Shown: one piece after another, positions 1-6,376 of the stretch
How positions within the stretch are numbered: the first letter of the stretch is position 1
Layout of the letters: each line of letters opens with the position of its first letter
Assembly (NCBI GenBank): GCA_019419895.1
Contig: JAHZIE010000010.1
Span: forward strand, 15,197-26,240
Direction of reading: 5' to 3'
DNA length: 11,044 bases
Origin: Clostridiales bacterium
GTDB lineage: Bacteria > Bacillota > Clostridia > Oscillospirales > Acutalibacteraceae
Made by a program: the position numbers and the translations under genes
Notes under the pieces: model-generated
What the model was told of the DNA's origin: nothing
Seen by the model: only the letters and a program-made list of their open reading frames with translations
Database searches by the model: none

Positions 1-201
1 TAGGCGAGCCGACTGCCTGTCAGCACGAGGGGCGATACTTTGCAGTGGCAGGCGGTAATGACCACAAAATCCGATGAGGAATTTAATCAGATTTTTGACC
101 AGATTATCACCCAAGCTGAAGAACTTGACGTTCCGGCCATTTATGAATGGACCGAAGAGCAGGTCGCAAAGGCAAAGGACGCCTTCCAAAAATACCAATA
201 A
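1..201 (+). pseudogene. C-terminal fragment, probably of an ABC sugar-binding protein
   Basis: A reading frame runs from base 4 to the TAA at 199-201 and encodes about 65 residues, starting ASRLPVSTRGDTLQW and ending AKDAFQKYQ. The pattern of a STRGDTLQW segment followed by a MTTKSDEEF helix and a Trp-containing helical end resembles, from memory, the last part of family 1 extracellular solute-binding proteins of clostridial sugar ABC transporters. The family call is therefore tentative. The first codon of the window, in the same frame, is TAG, so the frame does not continue to the left edge. Either the gene carries a nonsense mutation or frameshift, this is a decayed remnant, or the edge base is wrong. 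A short alternative ORF could start at TTG 40-42 after a GAGGGG stretch, but its product would lack any recognisable N-terminal domain. It converges on the alpha-galactosidase gene. Confidence 0.45.
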
Positions 202-224
202 CGCTTCATGAGTTTTTCTTCCTA

Positions 225-261
225 AAGCAGAGGAGAGGGGACATCCCCCTCTCCTCTGCTT
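225..261. terminator. Hairpin between convergent genes, probable bidirectional terminator
   Basis: Bases 225-240 and 246-261 are perfect 16-base inverted repeats around a five-base loop, giving a long, mostly GC stem. It lies 23 bases after the stop of the plus-strand fragment and one base beyond the stop of the minus-strand alpha-galactosidase gene (stop codon 263-265). The plus-strand exit side is moderately T-rich (TCTTATTGATTATTC). The minus-strand exit side is not, so it fits a classical terminator better for plus-strand transcripts and may mainly act as a 3' stability barrier for the minus-strand mRNA. Confidence 0.75.
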
Positions 262-262
262 C

Positions 263-2470
263 TTATTGATTATTCTCTTGAATTTTTTCTATCTCCCAGG
301 TATATCCCATATAATCATCTTTTGCTCTTGGAAGAAGCAGGCCGGCATTCATCAGCGCCGTTCCGCTGAAGCTGCCCTCCATGCCATGGATCCGGTACAT
401 TGCCCCGGGCTCCAGTCCCTGCAGCCTGACGTAATCATTTCCATAGCATGCGCGTACCATTAGGAAAACCACATTCAAAAGAGCTCTTTTCCCATCCTGT
501 GAGACAAACTCCCAGGCGACAAAACGGTCATTGTCAAAAGGACTGGTAAGACGGTAGTAATCTCCAAAGGTGATGGTATCGTAATTTTTTTGAAAGAATT
601 TTACCTGTTCCTTCACCATTTCTTTTTCTTCCGGCGTCATCAGGGTAATATCCAGCTCATAACCAAAAGTACCCGACATGGCGACGATCCCCCTTGTCGC
701 CAAAGGCGTTGTCCTCCCCGTGGCATGGTTGGGGCACACCGACACATGGGAGCCCATGGAGGACACCGGATATCCAAAGGAAGTACCGTATTGAATCCGA
801 AGCCGGTCAATGGCGTCTGTGTTGTCGCTGCACCAGATTTGGGGTGTATAATAGAGCATTCCCGCGTCAAAGCGTCCGCCCCCGCCCGAACATCCTTCAA
901 AAAGAATCTCTGGGAATTTTTCCAAAAGGCGCTCCAAAAGGCTGTAAAGACCTAAGACAAACCTGTGATACACCTGCCCCTGCTGTTCTCTCGGCAAAAT
1001 CGCGGACCATACATTGGTCAAATGGCGGTTAAAGTCCCACTTCACATAGGAGATGGGAGCCGATTCCAAAATTTTGGAGATACTGTCAAAGAGATAGTCC
1101 TCCACCTCTTTTCGGGAAAGATCCAGCACCAGCTGCTGCCGGCTCGGAGCAGGGGTTCTGCCCGGTGTATGGAGGCACCAGTCAGGATGGGCGCGGAAAA
1201 GCTCGCTGTCCTCGGACACCATCTCGGGTTCAAACCAAATGCCGAACTTCATCCCAAGGCCATTGATCCGTTCCGCCAGGTTTTTCAGCCCTCCCCTGAT
1301 CTTGTTTTCGTTGACCACCCAGTCTCCCAGGCCGGAATTATCGTCATCCCGTTTTCCAAACCAACCGTCGTCCATTACCAGCATCTCAATTCCCAGCTCC
1401 GAAGCGTCCCTGGCAATCTCATACAGCTTCTGGTCGTCAAATTGAAAATAGGTCGCCTCCCAGTTATTGATCAGGATCGGCCTGCGGCGGTTTTTATAGA
1501 CGCCCCGGCACAGATGCTCACGGTAAAGCCTGTGGTAATTTCTGGACATCTGGCCGAAACCATTGGGACTGAAACACATGGCGACCTCAGGCGCGACAAA
1601 GGATTCACCTTTTTTCAGCTGATACCGGAAGGCAAAATCATTGATTCCCATGACAATCCGCGTCTGCTCGAATTGATTGATCTCCCCTTCCGCCATAAAG
1701 TTGCCGCTGTAAAGGAAGGAAAATCCGTAACAATCCCCGCTGATTTCGTCCGCTCTCTTATCGCACAAAATGACGAAAGGATTCTGCTGATGGCTGCTGG
1801 CCCCGCGCACACTGTCAATCAAAATTTTCCCATGAATCAGGCTCTGCCTTTGAAAATTACGTTCAAAATTATGCCTGCCAAAGAAATTGATCAGATCATA
1901 TTCGCCGTAAAGGAAATCCACACAGCAGGAAAGCGCCCTGTCCAGTACAATCTCCTCCTGAATACTATTGACAATTTCAGCAGATCGGGTGATGACATCC
2001 CACTGGGGAAATACCGAATAAGAAAGCTTCACCCTCACCCCTGTCACCCTATCCTCCAAGGTGACAATCAGGGACTGGCAGTCCTCCTTTTCCCCATAAA
2101 CAGCCGGAAGGCCGGGAAGGCCCCGCTTTCCGTCAAAAATCTCATGGCAGGCATAACGCAGATCCGCCTCGCTGCTGCCGTTTCCATTTTCCACGTTCAG
2201 GCAGGGAGGACGGAAATCCCCTATGCCAAAGGAGGGATATTCCTGGGGAATCCAATCCACAGAAAGGACTTTGTCCTCCTTATGATCCCCAAGGGTAGGA
2301 CTGAAGCTGCGAGGTATGGTTTCCAGAAGATAGCCCATTTCCATATTTTCAATCTTTTTTCCATAATACAAATGCTGAAGGAGCCCATATTTTCCTATCT
2401 GCATTTGATAGGTGGAATGATCTGTCTGAAGGGTAAATACTCCTGTAGCTTCACAGAAAGAAATAGACAT
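263..2470 (-). CDS. aga: Alpha-galactosidase, GH36 family
   Basis: This 735-residue cytoplasmic enzyme (no signal peptide) should release terminal alpha-1,6-galactose from raffinose, stachyose and melibiose. The length is typical of clan GH-D, family GH36 tetrameric bacterial enzymes. The N-terminal beta-supersandwich covers roughly residues 1-330, the TIM barrel about 331-640 and a C-terminal beta domain the rest. Visible motifs are MDDGWF (366-371), KWDF with nucleophile Asp479, the GCSGGGGR loop (526-533), and CSDNTD with acid/base Asp549; the two catalytic positions match the spacing known for Geobacillus AgaA/AgaB-type enzymes. The ATG at 2468-2470 is preceded by AAAAGGGGAG at 2478-2487 and a good promoter. 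It is the last gene of the locus and is separated from the fructokinase gene by a terminator, so it is probably its own transcription unit. In the pathway it would supply sucrose to the phosphorylase and GH32 enzymes. Confidence 0.95.
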   Translation of the reverse strand: MSISFCEATGVFTLQTDHSTYQMQIGKYGLLQHLYYGKKIENMEMGYLLETIPRSFSPTLGDHKEDKVLSVDWIPQEYPSFGIGDFRPPCLNVENGNGSSEADLRYACHEIFDGKRGLPGLPAVYGEKEDCQSLIVTLEDRVTGVRVKLSYSVFPQWDVITRSAEIVNSIQEEIVLDRALSCCVDFLYGEYDLINFFGRHNFERNFQRQSLIHGKILIDSVRGASSHQQNPFVILCDKRADEISGDCYGFSFLYSGNFMAEGEINQFEQTRIVMGINDFAFRYQLKKGESFVAPEVAMCFSPNGFGQMSRNYHRLYREHLCRGVYKNRRRPILINNWEATYFQFDDQKLYEIARDASELGIEMLVMDDGWFGKRDDDNSGLGDWVVNENKIRGGLKNLAERINGLGMKFGIWFEPEMVSEDSELFRAHPDWCLHTPGRTPAPSRQQLVLDLSRKEVEDYLFDSISKILESAPISYVKWDFNRHLTNVWSAILPREQQGQVYHRFVLGLYSLLERLLEKFPEILFEGCSGGGGRFDAGMLYYTPQIWCSDNTDAIDRLRIQYGTSFGYPVSSMGSHVSVCPNHATGRTTPLATRGIVAMSGTFGYELDITLMTPEEKEMVKEQVKFFQKNYDTITFGDYYRLTSPFDNDRFVAWEFVSQDGKRALLNVVFLMVRACYGNDYVRLQGLEPGAMYRIHGMEGSFSGTALMNAGLLLPRAKDDYMGYTWEIEKIQENNQ

Positions 2471-2503
2471 GACGTTTCTCCCCTTTTATTTTATAGCCTT
2501 TTT

Positions 2504-2532
2504 ATTTTATTCCCGCCCCGGGACATTATCAA
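2504..2532 (-). promoter_or_regulatory. Sigma-A-type promoter of the alpha-galactosidase gene
   Basis: On the minus strand TTGATA (2532-2527) is followed by a 17-base spacer and TAAAAT (2509-2504); both hexamers are five-of-six matches to the consensus. Transcription would start near 2497, giving a leader of about 27 bases that includes the purine-rich ribosome binding site. The spacer is unusually GC-rich for its surroundings and contains CCCGGGGCGGG. No other gene lies between it and the alpha-galactosidase start. Confidence 0.7.
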
Positions 2533-2601
2533 GTATTTTTAGAATTTCATTTTTTCTTCACCCTGAAAACTTGAACCTTCATTCTCCGCTGTGGCACAAT
2601 G

Positions 2602-2617
2602 TTTCACTTAAATGAAA
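2602..2617. promoter_or_regulatory. Imperfect dyad upstream of the alpha-galactosidase promoter, possible operator
   Basis: The 16 bases TTTCACTTAAATGAAA read the same on both strands except at one symmetric pair (five outer and two central base pairs match). The dyad lies about 70 bases upstream of the -35 hexamer and overlaps the T-rich tail of the fructokinase terminator. A dyad this short can arise by chance in AT-rich DNA, so the regulatory role is only a suggestion. Confidence 0.2.
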
Positions 2618-2650
2618 TGGGGCGTGTCAGTTTCAGACCGACATGCCCCA
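2606..2650 (-). terminator. Rho-independent terminator after the fructokinase gene
   Basis: Minus-strand RNA would fold an 11-base-pair stem (arms 2650-2640 and 2628-2618, one G-U pair) with an 11-base loop, followed by UUUCAUUUAAG. It starts seven bases after the fructokinase stop codon (2657-2659). This is the usual layout of an intrinsic terminator and separates the main operon from the alpha-galactosidase unit. Confidence 0.75.
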
Positions 2651-2656
2651 CTCATT

Positions 2657-3661
2657 TTATTCCAAGCGCAGCAGGGGCGGATTTCCCTCCAAAAAGCCTT
2701 TCACCTCATCAATATCAGGCAGGGCGGAAATGGATCCTTTTCTCGTGGTAGTCAGGGATCCCACGGCGTTGGCAAACCTCACCATCTGCTTCCATTCCCC
2801 TTCGTTATAGGAATGGAGAGGACGGTTCTCACGCGTCAGACAGTAAAGGAAGCCTCCTGTAAAGGAATCGCCGGCCGCCGTTGTATCAATTGTTTTGACA
2901 TCAAAGGTGGGGGAATAGAAAGAAATTTCGCCGCTTCCGCCCTCCGCCGCTTTTAAGAAATAACAGCCCTTGGGTCCCAGAGTAACCATCAGCACCCTCA
3001 TCGGGAAGCGTTCCATCAAATGTTTCGCCGCTTTTTCCCGGCTTTCCTCCTTGCCTTCCGACACAAAATACAGCTCCTCCTCTGAACTCTTCCCGGTCTC
3101 CGCATAGCCCATGGCTTTCAGGATCCATTCCTTCGCCTCCGCCCCGCCAGGCCATAAATTGAGCCGCAGGTTGGGATCCAGCACCACCGGCAGTTTTTTC
3201 TCTCTCGCCAGGCGCAGAAGAGCCATACTCGTCTCTCTGGACGGCCCTTCTGTCATCATCACCGTGCTCATAAACAGAAACCGGCACTGTTCCAGCCGCG
3301 CGGTATCGACTTCGTCCAGTCTCAGCATCGTGTCAGCCCCCTGGCGGCGGTAGAAGCTGAAGGAACGATCCCCGCTCTCTGATAGGTGGACAAAGGCCAG
3401 GGTGGTTTGGAATTCCTCCGACAAAACAAGACCGCTGACATCTACACCCTTTGCTTCCACAATATTTTTCAGTGCGGAGCCGAAATTATCATTTCCCACC
3501 TTGCCGACAAAAGCCGCCCTGCCCCCCATATTGGCCACCGCGCAGGCCATATTAGCCGGCCCGCCGCCGGGATTCCTCTCAAAAATAGGATTGCCTTTCT
3601 CGGAAATCCCCACAGGGGTAAAATCAATTAAAAGCTCTCCCACCGATATGACGTCATACAT
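2657..3661 (-). CDS. scrK: Fructokinase, PfkB/ribokinase family
   Basis: The 334-residue protein should phosphorylate free fructose with ATP to fructose-6-phosphate, the fate of fructose released by the phosphorylase and GH32 enzyme of this locus. Family signs are the N-terminal GELLIDF strand (8-14), the substrate-side NPGGGPANMA signature (30-39), GKVGNDNFG (53-61), LDPNLRLNLW (161-170) typical of fructokinases, TLGPKG (227-232), and the second PfkB signature DTTAAGDSF (259-267) with catalytic base Asp265 and the anion hole around Ala263-Gly264. The length is normal for the family. The ATG at 3659-3661 follows AAGGAGG (3669-3675) at a seven-base distance. It lies only 16 bases after the repressor stop codon and is clearly cotranscribed with it. 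Other PfkB sugars (for example 2-keto-3-deoxygluconate) cannot be excluded by sequence alone, but the context strongly favours fructose. Confidence 0.9.
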   Translation of the reverse strand: MYDVISVGELLIDFTPVGISEKGNPIFERNPGGGPANMACAVANMGGRAAFVGKVGNDNFGSALKNIVEAKGVDVSGLVLSEEFQTTLAFVHLSESGDRSFSFYRRQGADTMLRLDEVDTARLEQCRFLFMSTVMMTEGPSRETSMALLRLAREKKLPVVLDPNLRLNLWPGGAEAKEWILKAMGYAETGKSSEEELYFVSEGKEESREKAAKHLMERFPMRVLMVTLGPKGCYFLKAAEGGSGEISFYSPTFDVKTIDTTAAGDSFTGGFLYCLTRENRPLHSYNEGEWKQMVRFANAVGSLTTTRKGSISALPDIDEVKGFLEGNPPLLRLE

Positions 3662-3677
3662 CGGAAGCCCTCCTTGT

Positions 3678-4655
3678 TTAGGTTGTTTCCCTCTTGATTA
3701 AAAATACCGGAAGCATGGTTTTCGTGGGGACTATCTGCCCGTCCAGCTTATTTAAAATGGTGGAAATAGCGCATTCGCACATCTGCCTCACCGGCTGACG
3801 TATGGTGGTAATTCTCGGCGTAGTCCGGGAAGCGATGATATCATCGTCAAAGCCCACCACCTTCAGCTGTTCCGGAATCCGGATTCCAAGCTTATTACAA
3901 ACATAAATAACGTCGGAAGCAATAACATCGCTGCTCGCGAAAACGCCATCAATTTCCGGATGGGCTTTCAGTACTTCCTCAATCAGCCCCGTGTAATCCA
4001 TATTATGGAACTGTTCTTCCTCCGTTGTAATCATCATATGGCGGACATGATACTGCTCGCAGACATCCTGAAAGGCCTGCCCGCGCAGATTTGCCGGCAG
4101 GGGAATTTTCTCCGGGCCGCCGATATAAAGCAGATTGTGACATCCTTTCTCTATCAGGTGCATCACCGCGATATGGCCTCCCTCGTAATTATCGCAGGAT
4201 ATGGTGGAGAAATCACCGCTCAGCGCCCTCTCGAACAGCACGACAGGAAGCGTGATATCCAGATCATCCGTCACCCGTTCCGTTCTGCTGCACATGACAA
4301 TCCCCGCGACCTTATTGGATCGGAGCATGTCAAAATATCCTATTTCCTTTTCCCTCTCATGATGGGAATTGCAGAGCATAATCTTATACCCCTTTTGAGC
4401 GGCATAATACTCCAGGCAGCTGACCACCTTGCTGAAAAAGGGGTGAGAAATGGAAGGGACAATCACACCAATCATATTGGTTCTCTTTTTGGTGAGAGAA
4501 CGAGCCATCTCATTAGGATGATAGTTCAGCTCCTTCATGGCGTCATAAACCTTCTTCCTGGTGGCGTCACTGATATATCCACGGTTATTGAGCACCCTGG
4601 AAACTGTGGTGACCGTTACACCAGATTTTTCCGCAACATCTTTTAGCGTAGGCAT
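3678..4655 (-). CDS. scrR: LacI-family sucrose-operon repressor, ScrR-like
   Basis: This is a 325-residue transcription regulator of LacI/GalR architecture. The helix-turn-helix is at residues 3-22 (TLKDVAEKSGVTVTTVSRVL), the hinge is about 46-59 (YHPNEMARSL, with the minor-groove leucine), and a periplasmic-binding-protein-like effector domain fills the rest, with VGFDDD (267-272) and ITTIRQP (282-288) as typical late motifs. Segments such as GYKIMLCNS and the LPV near the C-terminus resemble streptococcal ScrR from memory. The start chosen is ATG 4653-4655 with AAGGATGG about ten bases upstream. An in-frame GTG at 4674-4676 would add seven residues, but it lies inside the upstream hairpin region and lacks a ribosome site. 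The likely role is repression of this locus in the absence of sucrose-type sugars. The effector is unknown, and the gene is probably autoregulated because it sits inside the operon. Confidence 0.88.
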   Translation of the reverse strand: MPTLKDVAEKSGVTVTTVSRVLNNRGYISDATRKKVYDAMKELNYHPNEMARSLTKKRTNMIGVIVPSISHPFFSKVVSCLEYYAAQKGYKIMLCNSHHEREKEIGYFDMLRSNKVAGIVMCSRTERVTDDLDITLPVVLFERALSGDFSTISCDNYEGGHIAVMHLIEKGCHNLLYIGGPEKIPLPANLRGQAFQDVCEQYHVRHMMITTEEEQFHNMDYTGLIEEVLKAHPEIDGVFASSDVIASDVIYVCNKLGIRIPEQLKVVGFDDDIIASRTTPRITTIRQPVRQMCECAISTILNKLDGQIVPTKTMLPVFLIKRETT

Positions 4656-4676
4656 ATACATTCCATCCTTGTGCAC

Positions 4677-4708
4677 CGCGAAAAAGCCGGCGCCCCGGCT
4701 CTTCCGCG
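4677..4708 (-). terminator. Hairpin between GH32 and repressor genes, terminator or attenuator
   Basis: In minus-strand RNA, arms 4708-4695 and 4690-4677 pair over 14 positions with two G-U pairs and a four-base loop. The six pairs next to the loop (AGCCGG/CCGGCT) are perfect, and they are followed by a run of five U on the descending side. If the lower stem does not form, this run can act as a terminator U-tract. The hairpin starts five bases after the downstream-frame stop (4713-4715) and ends about 20 bases before the repressor start. It probably lowers read-through into the repressor and fructokinase genes. Confidence 0.55.
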
Positions 4709-4712
4709 CGTT

Positions 4713-4976
4713 TTATATAAGTAAATCATAAATGATTTCAGGGATTACGCAGCCGTTTTGTGGAGAAACGCTCACGCTTCCCGCCAGCTTTTTGACGGGG
4801 TTTTCACAGGGAAGATAAAGCGCGGGCCCCTCCTTTCTGATGATGAAAAGCTCGGCCGCATCATAATCATATATCAGGCGCGCCATCGCGTCCTTTTCAA
4901 CGTCCACTGGGAATTCCTTTTCCCGGAACTTCCCCCTGCCCTTCTCAAAGTCGAGGAAAAGCTCCCAGGCTTCCCC
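4713..4976 (-). pseudogene. Detached C-terminal part of the GH32 enzyme, out of frame
   Basis: Just after a TGA at 4979-4977, this frame opens (GEAWELFLDFEKG...) and runs 87 residues to a stop at 4713-4715. It overlaps the last 32 bases of the GH32 reading frame. The segment ARLIYDYDAAELFI resembles the late GH32 C-terminal beta-sandwich motif that in relatives reads like RIFVDRSSVEVFV, so it is the expected end of the neighbouring gene and not an independent protein. Removing one base from the C run at 4973-4976 joins both parts into a protein of 517 residues, a normal GH32 size. There is no start codon with a ribosome site of its own; the first usable codon would be GTG at 4905-4907. Confidence 0.75.
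4723..4738. promoter_or_regulatory. AT-rich dyad before the repressor gene, possible operator
   Basis: AAATCAT and ATGATTT are perfect seven-base inverted repeats separated by two bases. The dyad lies at the very end of the GH32 coding tail, about 70 bases upstream of the repressor start and next to a minus-strand TATATAAA that could act as a weak -10 element without a good -35. By chance alone a seven-base dyad with a fixed gap is expected about 0.7 times in a window of this size (11044/16384), so this is weak evidence. Confidence 0.2.
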
Positions 4977-6267
4977 TCACCTTATCATCCAGCCGGAGCC
5001 GGAGCTCAAAAGCATTCTCTTCCACTTCGGCCACCGTGAGTTCCCTGCCTGTCTGCAGAAAGACGGATTCCTCCTTTCTGCACTGCTCCAGCTCCCGCAC
5101 AGGCGCCAGGGAGATTCTCGGCCCCTCCTTTGTGGAAACCAGGGACACCTCCGCCGGAATCGCCATGGCTCCCGTATAATTTTTTCCATAATTGGGGATG
5201 CGCAGCCAAGAGACACTGACCACCCTTCCGGGGATTCCCCAAAAGGTCTGGGCCGCGTAGGGAAGGCCGTCCTCATAAGCGCACAGCCGCTCTGTCTCGG
5301 GGATAAATTTCTCCCCGTCAAACCTCCCTACAAAATAATACCCATCCGCCGACCAAAAGACCCATTTTTTTCTCTCCTCCGTCCCATCCACAGGAAGCTC
5401 AAAGAGATCCGGACATTCCCATGCTTTTTCAAGGGTCAGCTTTTGGGTCATTTCCCATTTTTTTAAATCGTGAGAGCGGAAAATGGCAAAATCATTGCCC
5501 GATAAATATAATACCATATGATAGGACTGTTTGGGAGGGTAATAGATAATTTTAGGATCCCGGTTGCCCTCGGCGATGTAATCCACGGAATTGCCGGGAA
5601 GCTTATGAAGCGTCGCTCCGCCGTCGGTGCTGTAAGCCAGTTTCTGAACGGCGGGCTTACCTTCCGACCATTTGCTGCAATTTCCAGAGGCAGTATAGTA
5701 AAAAAGAAGGGCGCCGCCGCCAAAGCCCAAAAGATTTTTGGAATCCTCGACAGCACAGCCGGAAAACATAGTGCCTGACTCATCCGGCTGCATGGCTACG
5801 GAAAAATTCTCCCAATGAATGAGATCCCTGCTGACGCTGTGTCCCCAAGTCATATTTTCCCATGCGATGTCAAAGGGGTTCCACTGGTGGTAAAGATGAT
5901 ATTTCCCATCATGGCAGACCAGGCCGTTAGGATCGTTGATCCATCCCCATGGGGCGGTATAATGGAGCTTTGGGTGTTGTTCCGGCTGGTTTCCCGGCAG
6001 GGATTCGCTCAACTGGCACAGGCGGACAAAATCATCCTCCCCGTTCACAGTAAAAAACAGTTTTTCCCCGCGAAAGCCCTCCAAATCCACTACGCCATAA
6101 AAGTCCACCTGCTTTTGGGCAAAAGGCACCTTTCCCTCAAAAATTTTTCTTTTTTCTTTTTCTCCATTTACCCCTGCAGCGGAGAAAATCTCCAGAATTA
6201 CCTTTTCAGCCCCCTTCTCCACCGGAACCCAAAGGTATCTTCCTGTCACTTTAAATTCCCAATTCAA
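4945..6267 (-). CDS. GH32 beta-fructofuranosidase, C-terminally truncated by a frameshift
   Basis: This cytoplasmic enzyme, 440 residues in this frame, should hydrolyse terminal beta-fructosyl units of sucrose, raffinose, kestose or other fructo-oligosaccharides. Residues 1-100 form an extra N-terminal region without a signal peptide. The five-bladed propeller follows with WINDPNG (109-115, nucleophile Asp112), NRDPK (235-239, stabilising Asp237) and WECPDLFEL (283-291, acid/base Glu284), so the active site is complete. The frame departs from the family near residue 431 and ends nine residues later in PRL. The missing beta-sandwich tail lies in another frame down to 4713. The start is TTG at 6265-6267, fixed by AGGAGG at 6275-6280 with seven-base spacing. 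A sucrose-6-phosphate hydrolase role is less likely because the locus has an ABC importer and no PTS. Whether the product folds without its sandwich domain is unknown. Confidence 0.88.
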   Translation of the reverse strand: MNWEFKVTGRYLWVPVEKGAEKVILEIFSAAGVNGEKEKRKIFEGKVPFAQKQVDFYGVVDLEGFRGEKLFFTVNGEDDFVRLCQLSESLPGNQPEQHPKLHYTAPWGWINDPNGLVCHDGKYHLYHQWNPFDIAWENMTWGHSVSRDLIHWENFSVAMQPDESGTMFSGCAVEDSKNLLGFGGGALLFYYTASGNCSKWSEGKPAVQKLAYSTDGGATLHKLPGNSVDYIAEGNRDPKIIYYPPKQSYHMVLYLSGNDFAIFRSHDLKKWEMTQKLTLEKAWECPDLFELPVDGTEERKKWVFWSADGYYFVGRFDGEKFIPETERLCAYEDGLPYAAQTFWGIPGRVVSVSWLRIPNYGKNYTGAMAIPAEVSLVSTKEGPRISLAPVRELEQCRKEESVFLQTGRELTVAEVEENAFELRLRLDDKVRGSLGAFPRL

Positions 6268-6274
6268 GGCGATT

Positions 6275-6280
6275 CCTCCT
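6275..6280 (-). promoter_or_regulatory. Ribosome binding site that fixes a TTG start for the GH32 gene
   Basis: A perfect AGGAGG stands seven bases before TTG at 6265-6267. No ATG or GTG with such a site is present, and the encoded MNWEFKVTG start fits the N-terminal region that precedes the catalytic domain. UUG initiation usually lowers translation compared with AUG. Confidence 0.75.
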
Positions 6281-6303
6281 AAAGTCGAACAAGTTTATCC
6301 GCA

Positions 6304-6357
6304 TAAAAGGGGGCAAAAACTTAGAAAACCCCGCGAGCTCTCTGGTTTTTGCCCCCT
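6304..6357 (-). terminator. Rho-independent terminator after the second permease gene
   Basis: Minus-strand RNA pairs 6357-6345 with 6320-6308: a perfect 13-base stem with GGGGGC at its base and A/U pairs near the loop, then UUUUAU. The 24-base loop holds a GAGCTC palindrome, and a competing pair of GGTTTT/AAAACC segments overlaps the stem. It begins 19 bases after the permease stop codon. I see no convincing promoter between it and the GH32 start, so GH32 is probably reached by partial read-through. Confidence 0.75.
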
Positions 6358-6376
6358 GCTGCGGCCGATCCCGCCG

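Noticed and set aside
965..2542. Long plus-strand open frame of 525 codons opposite the alpha-galactosidase gene
   Set aside because: It is antisense to a gene with complete GH36 catalytic motifs, its translation shows no recognisable domain, and no ribosome site precedes it.
3960..4646. Plus-strand open frame of 228 codons opposite the repressor gene
   Set aside because: It is a shadow of the LacI-family gene on the other strand, whose helix-turn-helix and effector motifs are clear.
4656..4676. GTG start at 4674-4676 for the repressor
   Set aside because: It adds residues before the conserved MPTLKDVA start, lies against the hairpin, and lacks a ribosome site; the ATG at 4653-4655 has one.
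4945..4990. Programmed ribosomal frameshifting in the GH32 gene
   Set aside because: The AAG GTG AGG GGA context is not a canonical slippery heptamer, no stimulatory structure was seen right after it, and GH32 genes are not known for this; an insertion or error is simpler.
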